Source: Terfezia claveryi
Taxonomy: Eukaryota; Ascomycota; Pezizomycetes; Pezizales; Pezizaceae
Length of the DNA stretch: 64,000 bases
Assembly (NCBI GenBank): GCA_015179025.1
Contig: WHUX01000001.1
Coordinates: 186,001 to 250,000 of the forward strand
Direction: 5' to 3'
Shown here: piece after piece, positions 1-10,138 of the stretch
Numbering within the stretch: position 1 is the stretch's first letter
How the letters are laid out: each line of letters starts with the position of its first letter
Notes under the pieces: generated by a model
The model's database searches: none
What the model was told of the DNA's origin: nothing
What the model saw: the letters and a program-made list of their open reading frames with translations, nothing else
Program-made: the position numbers and the translations under genes

Positions 1-1
1 C

Positions 2-705
2 AACAAGAATAATAAAACTACAAAACCCAACCCCACCCAATACCCCACGAAATTCCAACTCCAGGCCCTCCCCTCACCAACCCCACTTGTATCTTACCAC
101 AACCGTATCTTTTCCTGCGACTGGACCGTGCCCCTTGGCTCGGAGATATTTATTACGTCCAAGGAAAAGTCTGCTTGTGTGCAACAACGAGAGGCGGAGG
201 TGGTGGGGGTAGGACAGATCCGTCTACATGGCCACCCAGCTATCGTTACTGCGAGATCTAGAGCAGAGGACCATAGGACTACGAGAACGGGTGCACCTGG
301 GAAGGGTGAGGGGCAGTTGGCTGCTGGGAAGGGTGGTGTGGGTGGTAGGACGGCATTTTGGAAAAGGCTGGAGGAGGTCAAGAGGAGGAAAAGAGAGACA
401 GAAGATATTGACCCTGCAGAGAGGGATCGTGGGGAGGACAGGAAAGGGGAGGGTGAAGGGGAAATGGACATGGAAGGTGCTGAGACTGGCTGTGGGAAGG
501 AGGGAATAAGGGGTAGTAGTATTAGTACTAGTAGTAGTAGTAGTAATAGTCACGTAGGTAGTCGTGGGAAGGGGAAGGGAGTGGGAAGGGGAAGAGGGAG
601 AAGGAAGGAGGTGATTGATCACGAGCAGGAGATTAGACAGCTGGAGGAGATGGAGAGGGATTTGGATCTTGAGGAGATGAATTTAGATGCGGATGTTGAT
701 GAGGC

Positions 706-754
<49 letters not shown>

Positions 755-943
755 AATGATGATAATGATGAGGATGATGATGAGGATGAGGATGATGAGT
801 ATGGCGACGAAGACGAGGAAGCCGAGAGGATGCAAATTGAACAGAGAAGGAGGTGGGGGAGACAAGCGGAAGCGGCGGCGGCGGATGTGGAGATGACTGG
901 TCTAACACCACCACCACCACCGCCGCCGCCGTTGAGTGAGTAG
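2..943 (+). CDS. 3' part of an Asp-rich hypothetical protein, 5' end outside window
   Basis: The frame is open from base 2 to the TAG at 941-943 (313 codons) without an ATG before residue position ~475 in DNA, so this is probably the last exon, or part of it, of a gene that begins left of the window. An acceptor such as the CAG near 62-64 could start the visible exon. The protein is low complexity: a basic Gly/Arg-rich middle, a Ser run encoded by AGT repeats (518-548), a Glu-rich helix, then an Asp run encoded by about 20 GAT codons (about 706-765), and a Pro run before the stop. No catalytic domain can be seen. The acidic tail suggests a nuclear or nucleolar protein, but that is inference. 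Coding status is uncertain because composition alone supports it. Confidence 0.4.
706..765 (+). repeat. (GAT)n trinucleotide microsatellite in coding frame
   Basis: About 20 near-perfect GAT units give a poly-Asp run, then continue as interrupted GAT/GAG units to about 810. Length is likely to vary between strains. Confidence 0.85.
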
Positions 944-1357
944 GGGAAATTTTCGTTGTCATTTCATTGCCGTCCCTTAACTCTTTCGTTTTGCTTAAGG
1001 GAGGGGGGGGGGAGGTAAGGTAGAGAAAGTAGATTTTTTTTCTTCTTTTCTCTTTTATAGATTTTTTTTATTTTTTCATTTTTTAGATACAAAGCAAAAT
1101 CCACATCACACGCACACACACACGCGCGCGCGTTCTATACACATTACCCTCAAGTTCCATCTCCCCACAGAAGTCGACTTTTTATTTTGTCTGCTGGCGG
1201 GCTCCCACACGGTTATGACCCAGTGTTACCTATCACACATCTTGCCATACAGACAACCCCACTCTACCCCCCCCCCCACAAATCAAGCCAAGCCACACAC
1301 AAAAAGCAAAAAGCAAAAAAAAAAAAAAACAACCCTTCCCAAGGCGAGCGTCCCGCC
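944..1357. other. convergent 3' intergenic region
   Basis: This lies between the stop codons of the Asp-rich ORF and the NASP gene. It holds poly-pyrimidine and T-rich stretches, a CA/CG dinucleotide repeat at about 1107-1133 and an A-run at 1315-1329. No gene was seen; it probably holds the two 3' UTRs. Confidence 0.6.
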
Positions 1358-2881
1358 CTACAGCGCCGCACTCCTCCCCTCCCTCTCTTCTACATCCAAG
1401 CTCTCCTCCACCTTCGGCTTCTTCGACCCCGCCCCCTCGCCCTCCCCGCCCACAGCAACAGCCACCACCCTTCCCTTGACATCCTCCATCTCCACATCGT
1501 CCAGCTTCCTCTTCCCCCGCTCCGCACCCCCCGCCGGTATCGGTGCCGGTGTCTCCCCCCCAACCTTCTTTTCCTTCTTTCTGACCAACCCACTCACATC
1601 ATTCGCCCCCTGAATCGCCTCTTCCAACCTCCTCTTTTGCTCCGCCTGCGTCTCCCCAAGCACAGACTTGAGCAGCCCCGAGATCATTGGATTCGCGCTC
1701 TCTAGCTCATTGCTTGGTACCGGCGCGCGGAGGTCATTAAGCCTCTGTTCCAGCTCGGCCACAATTTCTTTTGCATCGAGGAGGCTTTTCTCCGCGGCAT
1801 CATCCTCCTGGGTAGCAGCCCCTTTGCCCTTGCCCTTGCCCTTGTCGCTGCTGGCTAGTGCCTCCTGCTCAACGGCGATCCGCTCCCGGACAGAGCGCAC
1901 GGCCAGCTCCATTTGCTCCGCAGCCTCTTTGCGGCCCTTTGTAGAATCAGAGTCCGAGACGCCTTCCATCGCGGAAGCAAATTCGAGCGCGAGAGAGAGC
2001 TTGTAGTGGGCTTCCGAGACGAGCTTGTGGTGGGTAGGAAAGAGAAAGAGTTTGAGGGTTAGCGAGCAGCGGAGGTCGAGGATCGACTGGGGAAAGTTTT
2101 CTGATTCGAGGGAGATTTCGCCGAGGAGGTCGTAGATGTCCGAGAGCTGCGTGAGGAGGGACGTGCGTTGGGTTGGGGTGAGGGGGGTCTGCGTTGGGTC
2201 GGCGGCGGTGGTGATGGTGGTGGTGGTGGGGGGGGGAGTAGGCCCTACTTCAGAGATGGATGGGAGGGTGGTTGGGGGGGTGGTGAGGGCGTTGATGGGG
2301 GTGGAGGGGGTCCATGCTGGATCGAGGGCTTTGTGGGAGAGAACCCGCGCTAGGTCGAGGACTTCCCATGCGGCAGCCATGTCATCATCATCATCGTCGC
2401 CGTCGTCGTCGTCGTCGTCGTCGTGGTGGTCGTGGTCGTCGGCCTTGTTGTTGGTGTCGCCGTCCTTGCTCTCCCCGGCTTCTCCCTCTTGTGCATCCGC
2501 GTCTCCGTCCTCGCTGTCGGTATTATCCCAATTCTCGTCCCCCTCAAAGTGAATCACCTTGCCCTTCTTGGCCACGTCCAGGTCCCTGCTCAGCGCCTTG
2601 TCTCCGACGGCAGCTTCGGCGGATATCTGCTTGCGGCTGGCGTCGGCAGCGGTGCCGAGGATGTCCGACTTTGAGATTGCGACCTGGTAGAGCGCCTTGC
2701 CGTAGAGGTAGAGCAAGTGGGCGTTGCGGGGGTCGTCCTCTGAGCCGTGCAGCAGGGCCTGGGCCTCGCAGGCTTGGGCAAACAGCGACACGGCCTCTGG
2801 GTAGTTTTTGAGGGAGTAGGCCTTTTGGGCTTTAGCGGTGAGGGCGGCGAGGGCGGAGGTGGTGGGGGCGGAGGTGGACAT
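1358..2881 (-). CDS. NASP: histone chaperone NASP/Hif1/Sim3 (SHNi-TPR)
   Basis: Single-exon gene of 507 aa starting at the ATG at 2881-2879. The family binds histones H3-H4 (or CENP-A in fission yeast Sim3) and delivers them for nucleosome assembly. Residues about 8-60 form a first TPR (AQKAYSLKNYPEAVSLFAQA). An acidic stretch with Asp/His runs (about 115-170) interrupts the second TPR (MAAAWEVLDLARVLSHKAL), as is diagnostic of NASP. The SHNi-TPR follows at about 240-310 (LSDIYDLLGEISLESENF, then FPTHHKLVSEAHYKLSLALE). The C-terminus has a predicted coiled coil and Lys-rich patches (RKKEKKV, GSKKPKVEES) that look like nuclear localisation signals. It is divergent from DPB2, so the two share a 501-bp promoter region. 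The call to family level is firm; ortholog naming (Hif1 versus Sim3) is not decided by sequence alone. Confidence 0.9.
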   Translation of the reverse strand: MSTSAPTTSALAALTAKAQKAYSLKNYPEAVSLFAQACEAQALLHGSEDDPRNAHLLYLYGKALYQVAISKSDILGTAADASRKQISAEAAVGDKALSRDLDVAKKGKVIHFEGDENWDNTDSEDGDADAQEGEAGESKDGDTNNKADDHDHHDDDDDDDGDDDDDDMAAAWEVLDLARVLSHKALDPAWTPSTPINALTTPPTTLPSISEVGPTPPPTTTTITTAADPTQTPLTPTQRTSLLTQLSDIYDLLGEISLESENFPQSILDLRCSLTLKLFLFPTHHKLVSEAHYKLSLALEFASAMEGVSDSDSTKGRKEAAEQMELAVRSVRERIAVEQEALASSDKGKGKGKGAATQEDDAAEKSLLDAKEIVAELEQRLNDLRAPVPSNELESANPMISGLLKSVLGETQAEQKRRLEEAIQGANDVSGLVRKKEKKVGGETPAPIPAGGAERGKRKLDDVEMEDVKGRVVAVAVGGEGEGAGSKKPKVEESLDVEEREGRSAAL

Positions 2882-3382
2882 GTTGAGGCAAACGAAGGTA
2901 GAGCAAAGGAAGAGGAGAGGTGAGGAAGAGGGGGGAGAGTGGTTTAATTTACCTGCGAGTGAATCGTGTGGTATCGTTGGTTATCCTCTTTGTTATATTC
3001 GCTGCGCGACGCGAGAAGGCTGGGCAAGTTTGCACGTGCAAGCCAGAGGGTAGAGTGCATAACCTAGGGTAGAGCATAACCTAGGGTATAGCATAACCTA
3101 GGGTATAGCATAACCTAGGGTACAGCATAACCTAGGGTACAGCATATCCTACAGTACGGAGGCTCACAACAAAAAGAGTATACTCTACTCTAGCGATGCC
3201 TGTGAATACGGACGACGAATAACTCCGTACAATAACCACAATACCCCCCACCCTCCCCCCCCCTCTTGCACGCCTGGCTTGGCTCTGGCTGGCCCCAATC
3301 TGCACTTGCATCTCCCCCCCGCGACCACCCTCAAACACACAACCCAACCTCACTCACAACAACCCCCCGCCCTCCCAGAGCC
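2882..3382. promoter_or_regulatory. shared divergent promoter of NASP and DPB2
   Basis: 501 bp lie between the two start codons. It contains an ACGCGA hexamer at about 3009-3014, resembling the core of the MCB box used by G1/S genes, a 17-bp minisatellite at 3053-3147 and pyrimidine-rich tracts next to the DPB2 start. Co-regulation in S phase is an inference from gene identity and this single motif. Confidence 0.5.
3053..3147. repeat. 17-bp minisatellite, about five to six copies
   Basis: The unit reads A(G/T/C)AGCATAACCTAGGGT and is repeated with variation mainly at the second base; the last copy is degenerate. Each unit holds the palindrome CCTAGG and a TAGGGT string, so it looks superficially like telomeric DNA but is not a telomere repeat. 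Confidence 0.9.
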
Positions 3383-5648
3383 ATGCCTCTCGACAAAGGC
3401 AAGGGCATCCCCCGTCCCGCCGACGCCGCACCCGCCGCCTTCTTCCGCCGCCGCGACCTCCCCATCCAGCCCGCCGGCTCCACCCCCCTCACCTCCGACC
3501 CCTTCGTCCCCCTCCCTCCCAGCTCCGCCCCGCGCATCCTCGCCGTCGAAATCTCCCCTTCCGCCCTGCGCCCCCTCGCCTTCCGCATCTTTACAAAGAA
3601 GCACAACCTCACGCTAAAATCAGACGCCCTCACCCTTCTCTGCACCTTTATCGGCCGCCGGTGCGGGTCCGGCTGGCGCGACTCTGGGTCGGGTGAGAAA
3701 CTGCTTGATGAAATTGCGCGGACCTGGAAGCGCAATGCCGGCCCGGGTGGCATCTTGGTTGATGGCGGGGAGGCCTTGAAGGCGGTCCTGAACGGCTTAG
3801 AGGTACCTGCCGCCGGCGTCGGCATTGGAGTGAGGCTGCGAGGCCGAGAGTGGACTTTTGACCAGGTTGATGAGGGCGGGGACACGCAGATGGGCAATGA
3901 GGATATAATGAGCACGCACGAGTTACTAGGCGGAGGCGGCGGTGGTGGTGGTGGTGGTGGTGGTGGTGGCCACATAGATCCACGGAAACATCTCAAGGTT
4001 GTGAATGCATTCACGCAGCCAAAGTGGGTTTATAATCCGCTGAAGAAGCACTTTGAGAGGTATGTCTACTCTGCTCTAACCTTCTCTCCTCCGCTCTCCT
4101 CCAGCACAATACAAACAAAATGGGCTGACAATCAACAAAAACACACACAGAGCCGCCGCCAAACCCTCCCTCCTCCACCTCCTCCTCCCCCCCCCAGCCT
4201 CCAAAACCTTTCTCTTCAAACATCGCCACCACACCCTCCACCAGCGCCTCCTCCGCAACGACTCTTTCCTCCCCCCCACCTTCACCCGCACCACAAAACA
4301 ATCCTCCGGCACCACCACCGCCCCCCAATCCCACTACACCATAACCCCAATCTCCCACCTCCTCGGTCAACACTCCTCCACCTTTCTCCTCTTTGGCATC
4401 CTCACAATCTCGCCCTCCGGCCACCTCTCCCTCACCGACCCTACCGGCTCCATCCCCCTAGACATCACCTATGCCACCCCCGTCCCCTCTGACGGGGCAT
4501 ACTTTTGCCCTGGGTGCTTCGTCATCGTCGACGGCCAGTACAGCGAAGACCCCATGAAATTCCTCGTGCTAACAATCGGCATGCCCCCCTGTGAGCGGCG
4601 CGAGGTCTCGGCGGAGATATTCGGTCACGTGGACTTTCTCGGGACAGGAGTAACTCTCGACACCAACTCTGCGCAAAACCGTGCCCTCCGCCGCGCCGAA
4701 ATCGCGGTACCGGCGAAAATGGTATTTTTGGCAGAGGTGCAGCTGGATTTGGACCGCACCTTTGATGCGCTGAGAGCCGTGTTTCGGGTATACGAGGACG
4801 ACCCGCCGCTGGTGTGTGTTTTGATGGGGAACTTTATCCGCACTCCGTTTGGTGGGGCGATTGTGGGGGCGGGAGGGGTGCAGGGCGCGGTGCAGTATAA
4901 GGAGTATTGGGATAGACTTGCTCTCCTGCTTGCGGAGTTTGGGAGTCTAGTGAGGGATACAGTTTTTATATTTATCCCCGGGGACAATGATCCATTTACT
5001 GCGACGTTCAGCGGTGGCCGCAGCCCCGCCGTGCCGAGGGAAAATATACCAGATATATTTGTAAACAGAGTAAAAAGGGTACTTGCTGGCGGTGTCGGTG
5101 CTGGCAGTGAAAGTGGGAGTGCGGAACCAGATACTAGGGGAGGGGTGTGGACGAGTAACCCAGCAAGAATCAGCTACTTTTCGTCAGACATTGTTCTTTT
5201 TCGCGATGATGCCTCTGCACGCTTCTCCCGCCATGCTATACGATTTCCAAACTCTGCCGCCAACAACACCAAAACCAAAGGCGAAGAAGGCACGGAATCT
5301 ATGGACCTTGACGCTCCTCCCCCTCCCTCGCCACCGCCACCTATCCCTGCCTCCCTCCACCTCTCCCGCAAACTCACTAAAACCCTCCTAGACCAAGCTC
5401 ATCTCTCGCCGTTCCCGCTTGCCTCCCGCCCCGTGCTGTGGGACTACGCCCCACACACACTGGCGTTATACCCGCTCCCGAGGATTGTCGTGATTGCGGA
5501 TGTGGGCATCGACGGGTTTGCGGTCACGTATGAGGGCTGTCATGTGGTTAATCCGGGTAAGTTGGTGGTTGGTGAGGGGAAAATGGCGGGGTGGGTGGAG
5601 ATGGAGATGATGGAGGGGAGGGGAACGGTGAAGGAGGTGGAGATTTGA
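3383..5648 (+). CDS. DPB2: DNA polymerase epsilon subunit B (Dpb2)
   Basis: Two exons, 3383-4059 and 4151-5648 (724 aa); the intron 4060-4150 joins HFER to AAAKP in frame. This is the essential non-catalytic B subunit of the leading-strand polymerase, which also contacts the CMG helicase. The N-terminal helical domain (about residues 50-160, FRIFTKKHNLTLKSDALTLL) is followed by a linker with a run of about 14 Gly from GGT/GGC repeats (about 3930-3970). An OB fold comes next (FLLFGILTISPSGHLSLTD...CPGCFVIVDGQY), then the inactive calcineurin-like phosphoesterase domain (VCVLMGNF, VFIFIPGDNDPF, ISYFSSDIVLFRDD, ALYPLPRIVVIAD). Metal ligands of active phosphoesterases are not conserved, as expected for the family. 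Length is close to yeast Dpb2 (689 aa). An Asp/Pro-rich insert (MDLDAPPPPSPPPP) lies in the C-terminal domain. Confidence 0.92.
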
Positions 5649-6709
5649 TGTGCTGTGCTGTGGAGTATGTGTAACGTATACATATACAAACTAATGTCAT
5701 TGTGTTTGGCCGGGGGGGGAGTCCCCTTTTTGTCAATGGTATGTATGGATATGGAAAAAAATCCGGCAGATAGATTGTTGTTTTTCGTTGTATGGCATAA
5801 GAAGAGAATGTAATAAATGATACATTGTTTTTTTTTTTTTTTTTTTTTTTTTTTGGTGTAGAAAGGTAAAGTTCCTGCAGAATTTTTTTTTTTTTTTAAT
5901 TTAAGTGGATGCTGTGATATTTAGATGGTAGATATATACATAAATATAGCTGTTGAGGATATTTATTTGTTGGATTGAGGTTTGAGGTCTGAGGTTTGAG
6001 GCTTGAAGTTGTTGGAGAGGTTTTTATGGGGGGCCTTCTAATTTGTTTATTTTTTATCCCCACAACGGGGGTGCTATCAAGACCTCACCTATTCTCCTAC
6101 CTCCGGAAATATTTTATATCTGTGGTGGTTTTTTTTTTTTTTTTTTTTGGTGTCAAAAAGAATATACATACACTCACTGATGGGAAATTAATACTTCTTT
6201 GCCTATATATTGTACAAATCCTCCCCCCTCTCCCCCCCACTAGAATCAAAAAAAAAGAAAAAAAGTCAAAAAAGTCAAAAAAAGTTCTAAAATCATGGAG
6301 TATATCAAGAAAGCAAACGATATGACTGCAACTTGCAACATCCAATAAACATCCTCTATCCCCTATATCCAGGAAATAGGGCTGGGCTGCTCGAATGGTC
6401 TAGATAATACACACACGAGATAAAGCCTCGATGTTTCTACGAATAGCTACTTTACCTATCTGTACACCTTTTTTTTCAAGTCCTTCCTCCGGCTCCATTA
6501 TGTGCCTGGTATGAAGAAAAGAATAGGGAGTGAGAGTTAGAACCTCCCCAGGTTCGTTAGCTTCTAAGTTTTGTCAGTTACCCTGAACTTTATTGTTCAT
6601 ACATATTATATGTACGACATATATATATTTACTTGGCTCTTAGCCAAAATCCTTACTTATAAGCGGCACAGCAGGTAACCGGAAAGCCTTGCTAAACTAT
6701 ACCCAATGT
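5649..6709. other. gene-free, homopolymer-rich region
   Basis: This holds T-runs at about 5829-5854, 5885-5898 and 6130-6148 and A-rich tracts near 6248-6285. No coding, RNA or complete mobile element was recognised. The first part is probably the DPB2 3' UTR. Confidence 0.6.
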
Positions 6710-7102
6710 CGGACCGGAAAGGGAAGACTGGGCTGGTGGAGGCACACCCTGGATGAGTTTGAAGACCCCTCGTGTTCTGAATGCGATCAGGTGGAGACAG
6801 GCATGCATGTTGCTTTGTTCTGCCCGGCTGGTGAATGGAGCGGAAGGAGGTAGAGCTCCTGGGAGGTATGGATGAGGAGGAGGAAGAAAGACGGGGATAA
6901 GGAGGTGGTAGTGGACTTGGTTGAGGAATTCTTCACCAGTCTAAACCTCCAATAAATGCCGTCTACGTGAGGGCCATGGGAGGCATGGCGGGGGATGTAG
7001 AGGTAGTTTATTTGCCCGTTGTACCGTGGGTGTAGTACTTAATCTTTTAGATTAGGGAACGGCATGACATTAGGGTATAGACTTTAAAAAAAGAAAAAAA
7101 AG
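6710..7102 (+). mobile_element. 3' relic of a Tad-like LINE retrotransposon
   Basis: One frame from 6710 reads RTGKGRLGWWRHTL, then CSECDQVETGMHVALFCPAG and EW before a TAG at 6851. The spacing CxxC...HxxxxxC with the GKGRLG lead-in is the Cys/His region found near the C-terminus of fungal LINE ORF2 proteins. Frame-shifted remains (LVEEFFTSLNL) extend to about 6950, and an A-rich tract at 7085-7102 may be the decayed 3' tail. The reverse transcriptase domain is absent, so the copy is 5' truncated. A related segment occurs near 54.2 kb. Family level is inference. Confidence 0.6.
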
Positions 7103-8699
7103 CACAGCAGGTATGATGTTTTTTTTTTTTTTTTTCTAGACTCTCTGGCAATCATGAGAGTTAGTTTAACTCCGTACATAGAATTTTTTAATCCTTATGT
7201 TTTTTATTCGTTTTAAAAAAAAAGAAAAGAAAAAAGGTGAAATGCCTGGTGCTAGGTTTGATAAATAACTAAGTATTTCCGACCACGCCATGCATAACCA
7301 AGAAAGTCAGAAGAGAAGTAGATATAAACAAGGAGATCTCTGGTCTTGGGGATAGTGGCATGTGTGACTTAAACATTCTAAAAGCTCTAGTATCTATAAA
7401 GTAAACAGAAGTAAACAACCACTCGGTCTGAATACTAATCCGGCCCATTCAACTGTCTAATGGCAAAATCCTTCAACTCTCACAAGATGAGGTGATGCCT
7501 TACACCCTGTGACAAACTCGACAACATGTACAAGTTTCAACTCTCACAAGATGAGGTGATGCCTCACACCCTGTGTCAAACGTTTCCTCGATGTCTGGAC
7601 TTTTCCTCGATGTCTGGGCGGGACTGTGGAAACATAGTTCATAGAAGTAATCTTTGTACCGCGCACGGGTTCGTGGAATAGAATGCAGAGCTTGGAAGTG
7701 TGCCGGCAGTGATGGAGGAGGAAGAGTGCGGCAGGTTCGAGCGAGCTGGACCCGATGACCTGCTCCATCGAACGCACTTCCGTGTAGTATCGTATTGAGA
7801 AAAGCCGCTGCAGTTCGTATTTGGAGGAGGGGATTGAGGGTAACCCGCGTAAGAGTTGAGAGGTAGAGTTTGTGCCGCCGGAATTGAGATGCATGCTGGC
7901 CGGCACCCCTTCTCATCCTCACCTTCACCTGCAAGATAACCTTCTAAGCCGGTCTCTTCTCAACAGGCAACGATCGTGGACAGAGGTTTTTTTTTTCGAT
8001 TTAAAATAGTTTTTAAAAGTTTTCATTTCGAGACGGTTTGGTTTTGAAGAGAGTTTTAGTCTGGTTGCACTACCCCTCGCAGGAAGAGAGGATGGATCAT
8101 TTGAAAGATTTCGAGAGGATTGTTGTTGTATGTAGAATAGAATTGATGGGTGCAAGGTGCATATATATAGCAAGAGAGCATTCATGTTCACGAGCAGAAC
8201 CAATACCAGTCAGTCTTCCACATAGCGTAAAAATACTATAATATTATCTCTCAATAAAATGGCCAATAGTTACTCTAGAAGAATAATCACATCACACCAC
8301 TATCACACCCGATGTGGAGCTGTGTGCTGTATGGTTTAGATCACCGGAGTGAGATATGTCGTCACAAAGAGCACGGAAAAGGCTATATGTCTATGGTGAT
8401 CCAGCCATGGGTAATTGGAGCACTTCCAGATCGGCCGCTTCCGCCCAGAGACTCAAGCATTCAATGCTCCCTACGAATGGCGATAGAAGAACAGTTTTAG
8501 CAAGATATCGGCCCATGGCCATTTGTTACACATCTACGAGGTCTAATATTAGGCAGTCACCGGTTGGAGGTTAGTGTATATCATTACTGTATTGCTCACA
8601 AATATCCATACGTGCCTTGATAGAAGCCAAATTTCAACTCAGTTACATGTTCCCCTGGGGACCATCTCTGATGAAAATCTCTCATGGAGACAGGCGGTT
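7103..8699. other. gene-free region with short direct repeats
   Basis: It contains homopolymer runs, a 46-bp near-perfect direct repeat (7472-7517 and 7536-7581, period 64), a tandem TTTCCTCGATGTCTGG pair at about 7583-7617, and at 8057-8080 a 24-bp sequence repeated exactly at 32653-32676. No convincing gene was seen. Confidence 0.6.
7472..7581. repeat. tandem duplication, 64-bp period
   Basis: Two copies of a 46-bp segment starting TTCAACTCTCACAAGATGAG differ at only a few bases; an 18-bp spacer separates them. Confidence 0.85.
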
Positions 8700-10138
8700 T
8701 AGTAATTCTCTCAACAACTGATTTGTCTCCTCTGTAAGCCGGTTTGTCTCCTCTGTACGCCGGTTTGACTTCCTGTCACTTTACCACCTTTTAAACTATC
8801 CACTGTACACCGGTTTGTCCCCTCTGTACGCCGGTTTGTCCCCACTGTACGCCGGTTTGTCTCCTCCGCACATGCTTTCAACTTGAGCTACCTTTGCCTC
8901 CAATAATTGGGTCCCTTCTCCGGAACTACTACCACTAGAGGTTGTATTTGCAAGCTTCTCTACTGCAGCAGCCATGCGATTCCCAATATCCGTACAACCT
9001 CCAATACCTCACGTACACCCTTCAATACCTCAGAGTTTCGATTGTTCGTTTGCTGGTCTTGGTATCTCTTCAATATCGGTATCTCCATTGTCTTCAGAAT
9101 CACTACTGGACGGAGCTTTTTCGGACAATGTACCCGCACGAGCCTTAGTATGTTCCTTTTCGCCGCCATTTGAGGTTTCTCTTAATGCCATTCCACTGCG
9201 ATTCCACTCCTGGGGATTCTCAAGTCCCCAGGCTTCAGATACGCGTCGGTACTAACTCCTTTCTGGAAATTGTTTCTTTGCCTCCCGATAGAATGCCCAA
9301 ACAATTTAATACCCTCTGGGAGAGTAACCAGAGCCGCGACTTTCGCAAGCTCTTGAAGGTAGTGGGAGCTTTCCGACGGATCCAATTGGTGTCGTCAGTT
9401 AGAGCCCCATTGGACTAGTAGTATTCCCTTCCGCTCTGGTTTTATGGCGCAGGGTGTCGTAATGAACTTGAGCGAGCTTTTTTTAGCTCCCCCATAACAG
9501 CGATCTTTGAATATTTGTTTCGACGTATTCCAATGGGTTCCCAAGGTTTGTATCCTTCAATTGCCTCCAAGACACTGCGAGCCGCGGCACCCAAAGTGGC
9601 TCCAGACTCTTTTCTGATTTCGAACAGCTTGTGAGCCATTGTCACTAACGCTACCCCGCCGCACAAGATCCAGAATGGGACCGTTTGGCAAGGAAAGGGT
9701 TTGAAGGTCCAGGCCCTACTTGTGTTCGTTTTGCCTGGTCTTGTTGCTCATTTGAATGAGCTACACATTCAAATAGTAATTGTTTAAGTTCTGAATCTTA
9801 TTTACAGTACCTTTTTGGATATTAGTTTAAATATAAGCTATACTTCTGGTATTACATACCTGACTCCTTCTCCTTCTTTATTTTGACTTTGCAACTGTGT
9901 AACCAAGGCATTGACTACCTGTGGATCTCGTAGCTCTTTGCCAATCTCTCCTTTAAAAGATCTCGATATGGGGCCAAAAGACCTTCTTATTGCCATGTCG
10001 ATGATCAACTTGGAGTAAAGTACAAAGGTGTAACAGTCTGACCTTCTCTTCCTCCGCAAGTCTCGATCTTCCACTACCTGGAGCTGGAGTTGATCCCCCA
10101 CTTCTATCACCTGGAATCGGAGTTCTGCTGCTTGGCAT
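8700..10138 (-). pseudogene. decayed gene with Myb/SANT-like DNA-binding region and DKPAYRG repeats
   Basis: From an ATG at 10138 the minus strand reads RSRLAEEEKVRLLHLCTLLQ then HGNKKVFWPHI; a frameshift near 9970-9990 moves to the frame reading KGEIGKELRDPQVVNALVTQ. The layout (EEEK..LL.LC, H.HGNKK.FW, K.GK.L.DP..V) resembles a Myb/SANT-like domain seen in many fungal transposon-associated proteins. Further on, scattered frames read KPWEPIGIRRNKYSKIAVM and SSDSEDNGDTDIEEIPRP. Near the 3' end a peptide repeat DKPAY(S/R)G appears, coded by the 8722-8866 repeats. Several stops and shifts show it is dead, unless introns explain part of them. The function is not known; the family call is tentative. 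Confidence 0.4.
8722..8866. repeat. short tandem repeat, unit about 20 bp
   Basis: Five copies of a unit close to TCTGTACGCCGGTTTGTCCC are split 2+3 by a unique spacer of about 30 bp. On the minus strand one frame codes GDKPAYR-type repeats. Confidence 0.8.

Noticed and set aside
633..962. Antisense ORFs rich in His or Ile opposite the GAT run
   Set aside because: They are shadows of a trinucleotide repeat; (ATC)n reads open in all frames.
2136..2552. Long plus-strand ORFs opposite NASP
   Set aside because: They have repetitive Ser or Arg composition and no domain; the minus-strand frame has clear TPR sequence.
3053..3147. Minisatellite as an interstitial telomere
   Set aside because: The 17-bp unit is not TTAGGG tandem DNA; only a TAGGGT string recurs, and it lies between two genes.
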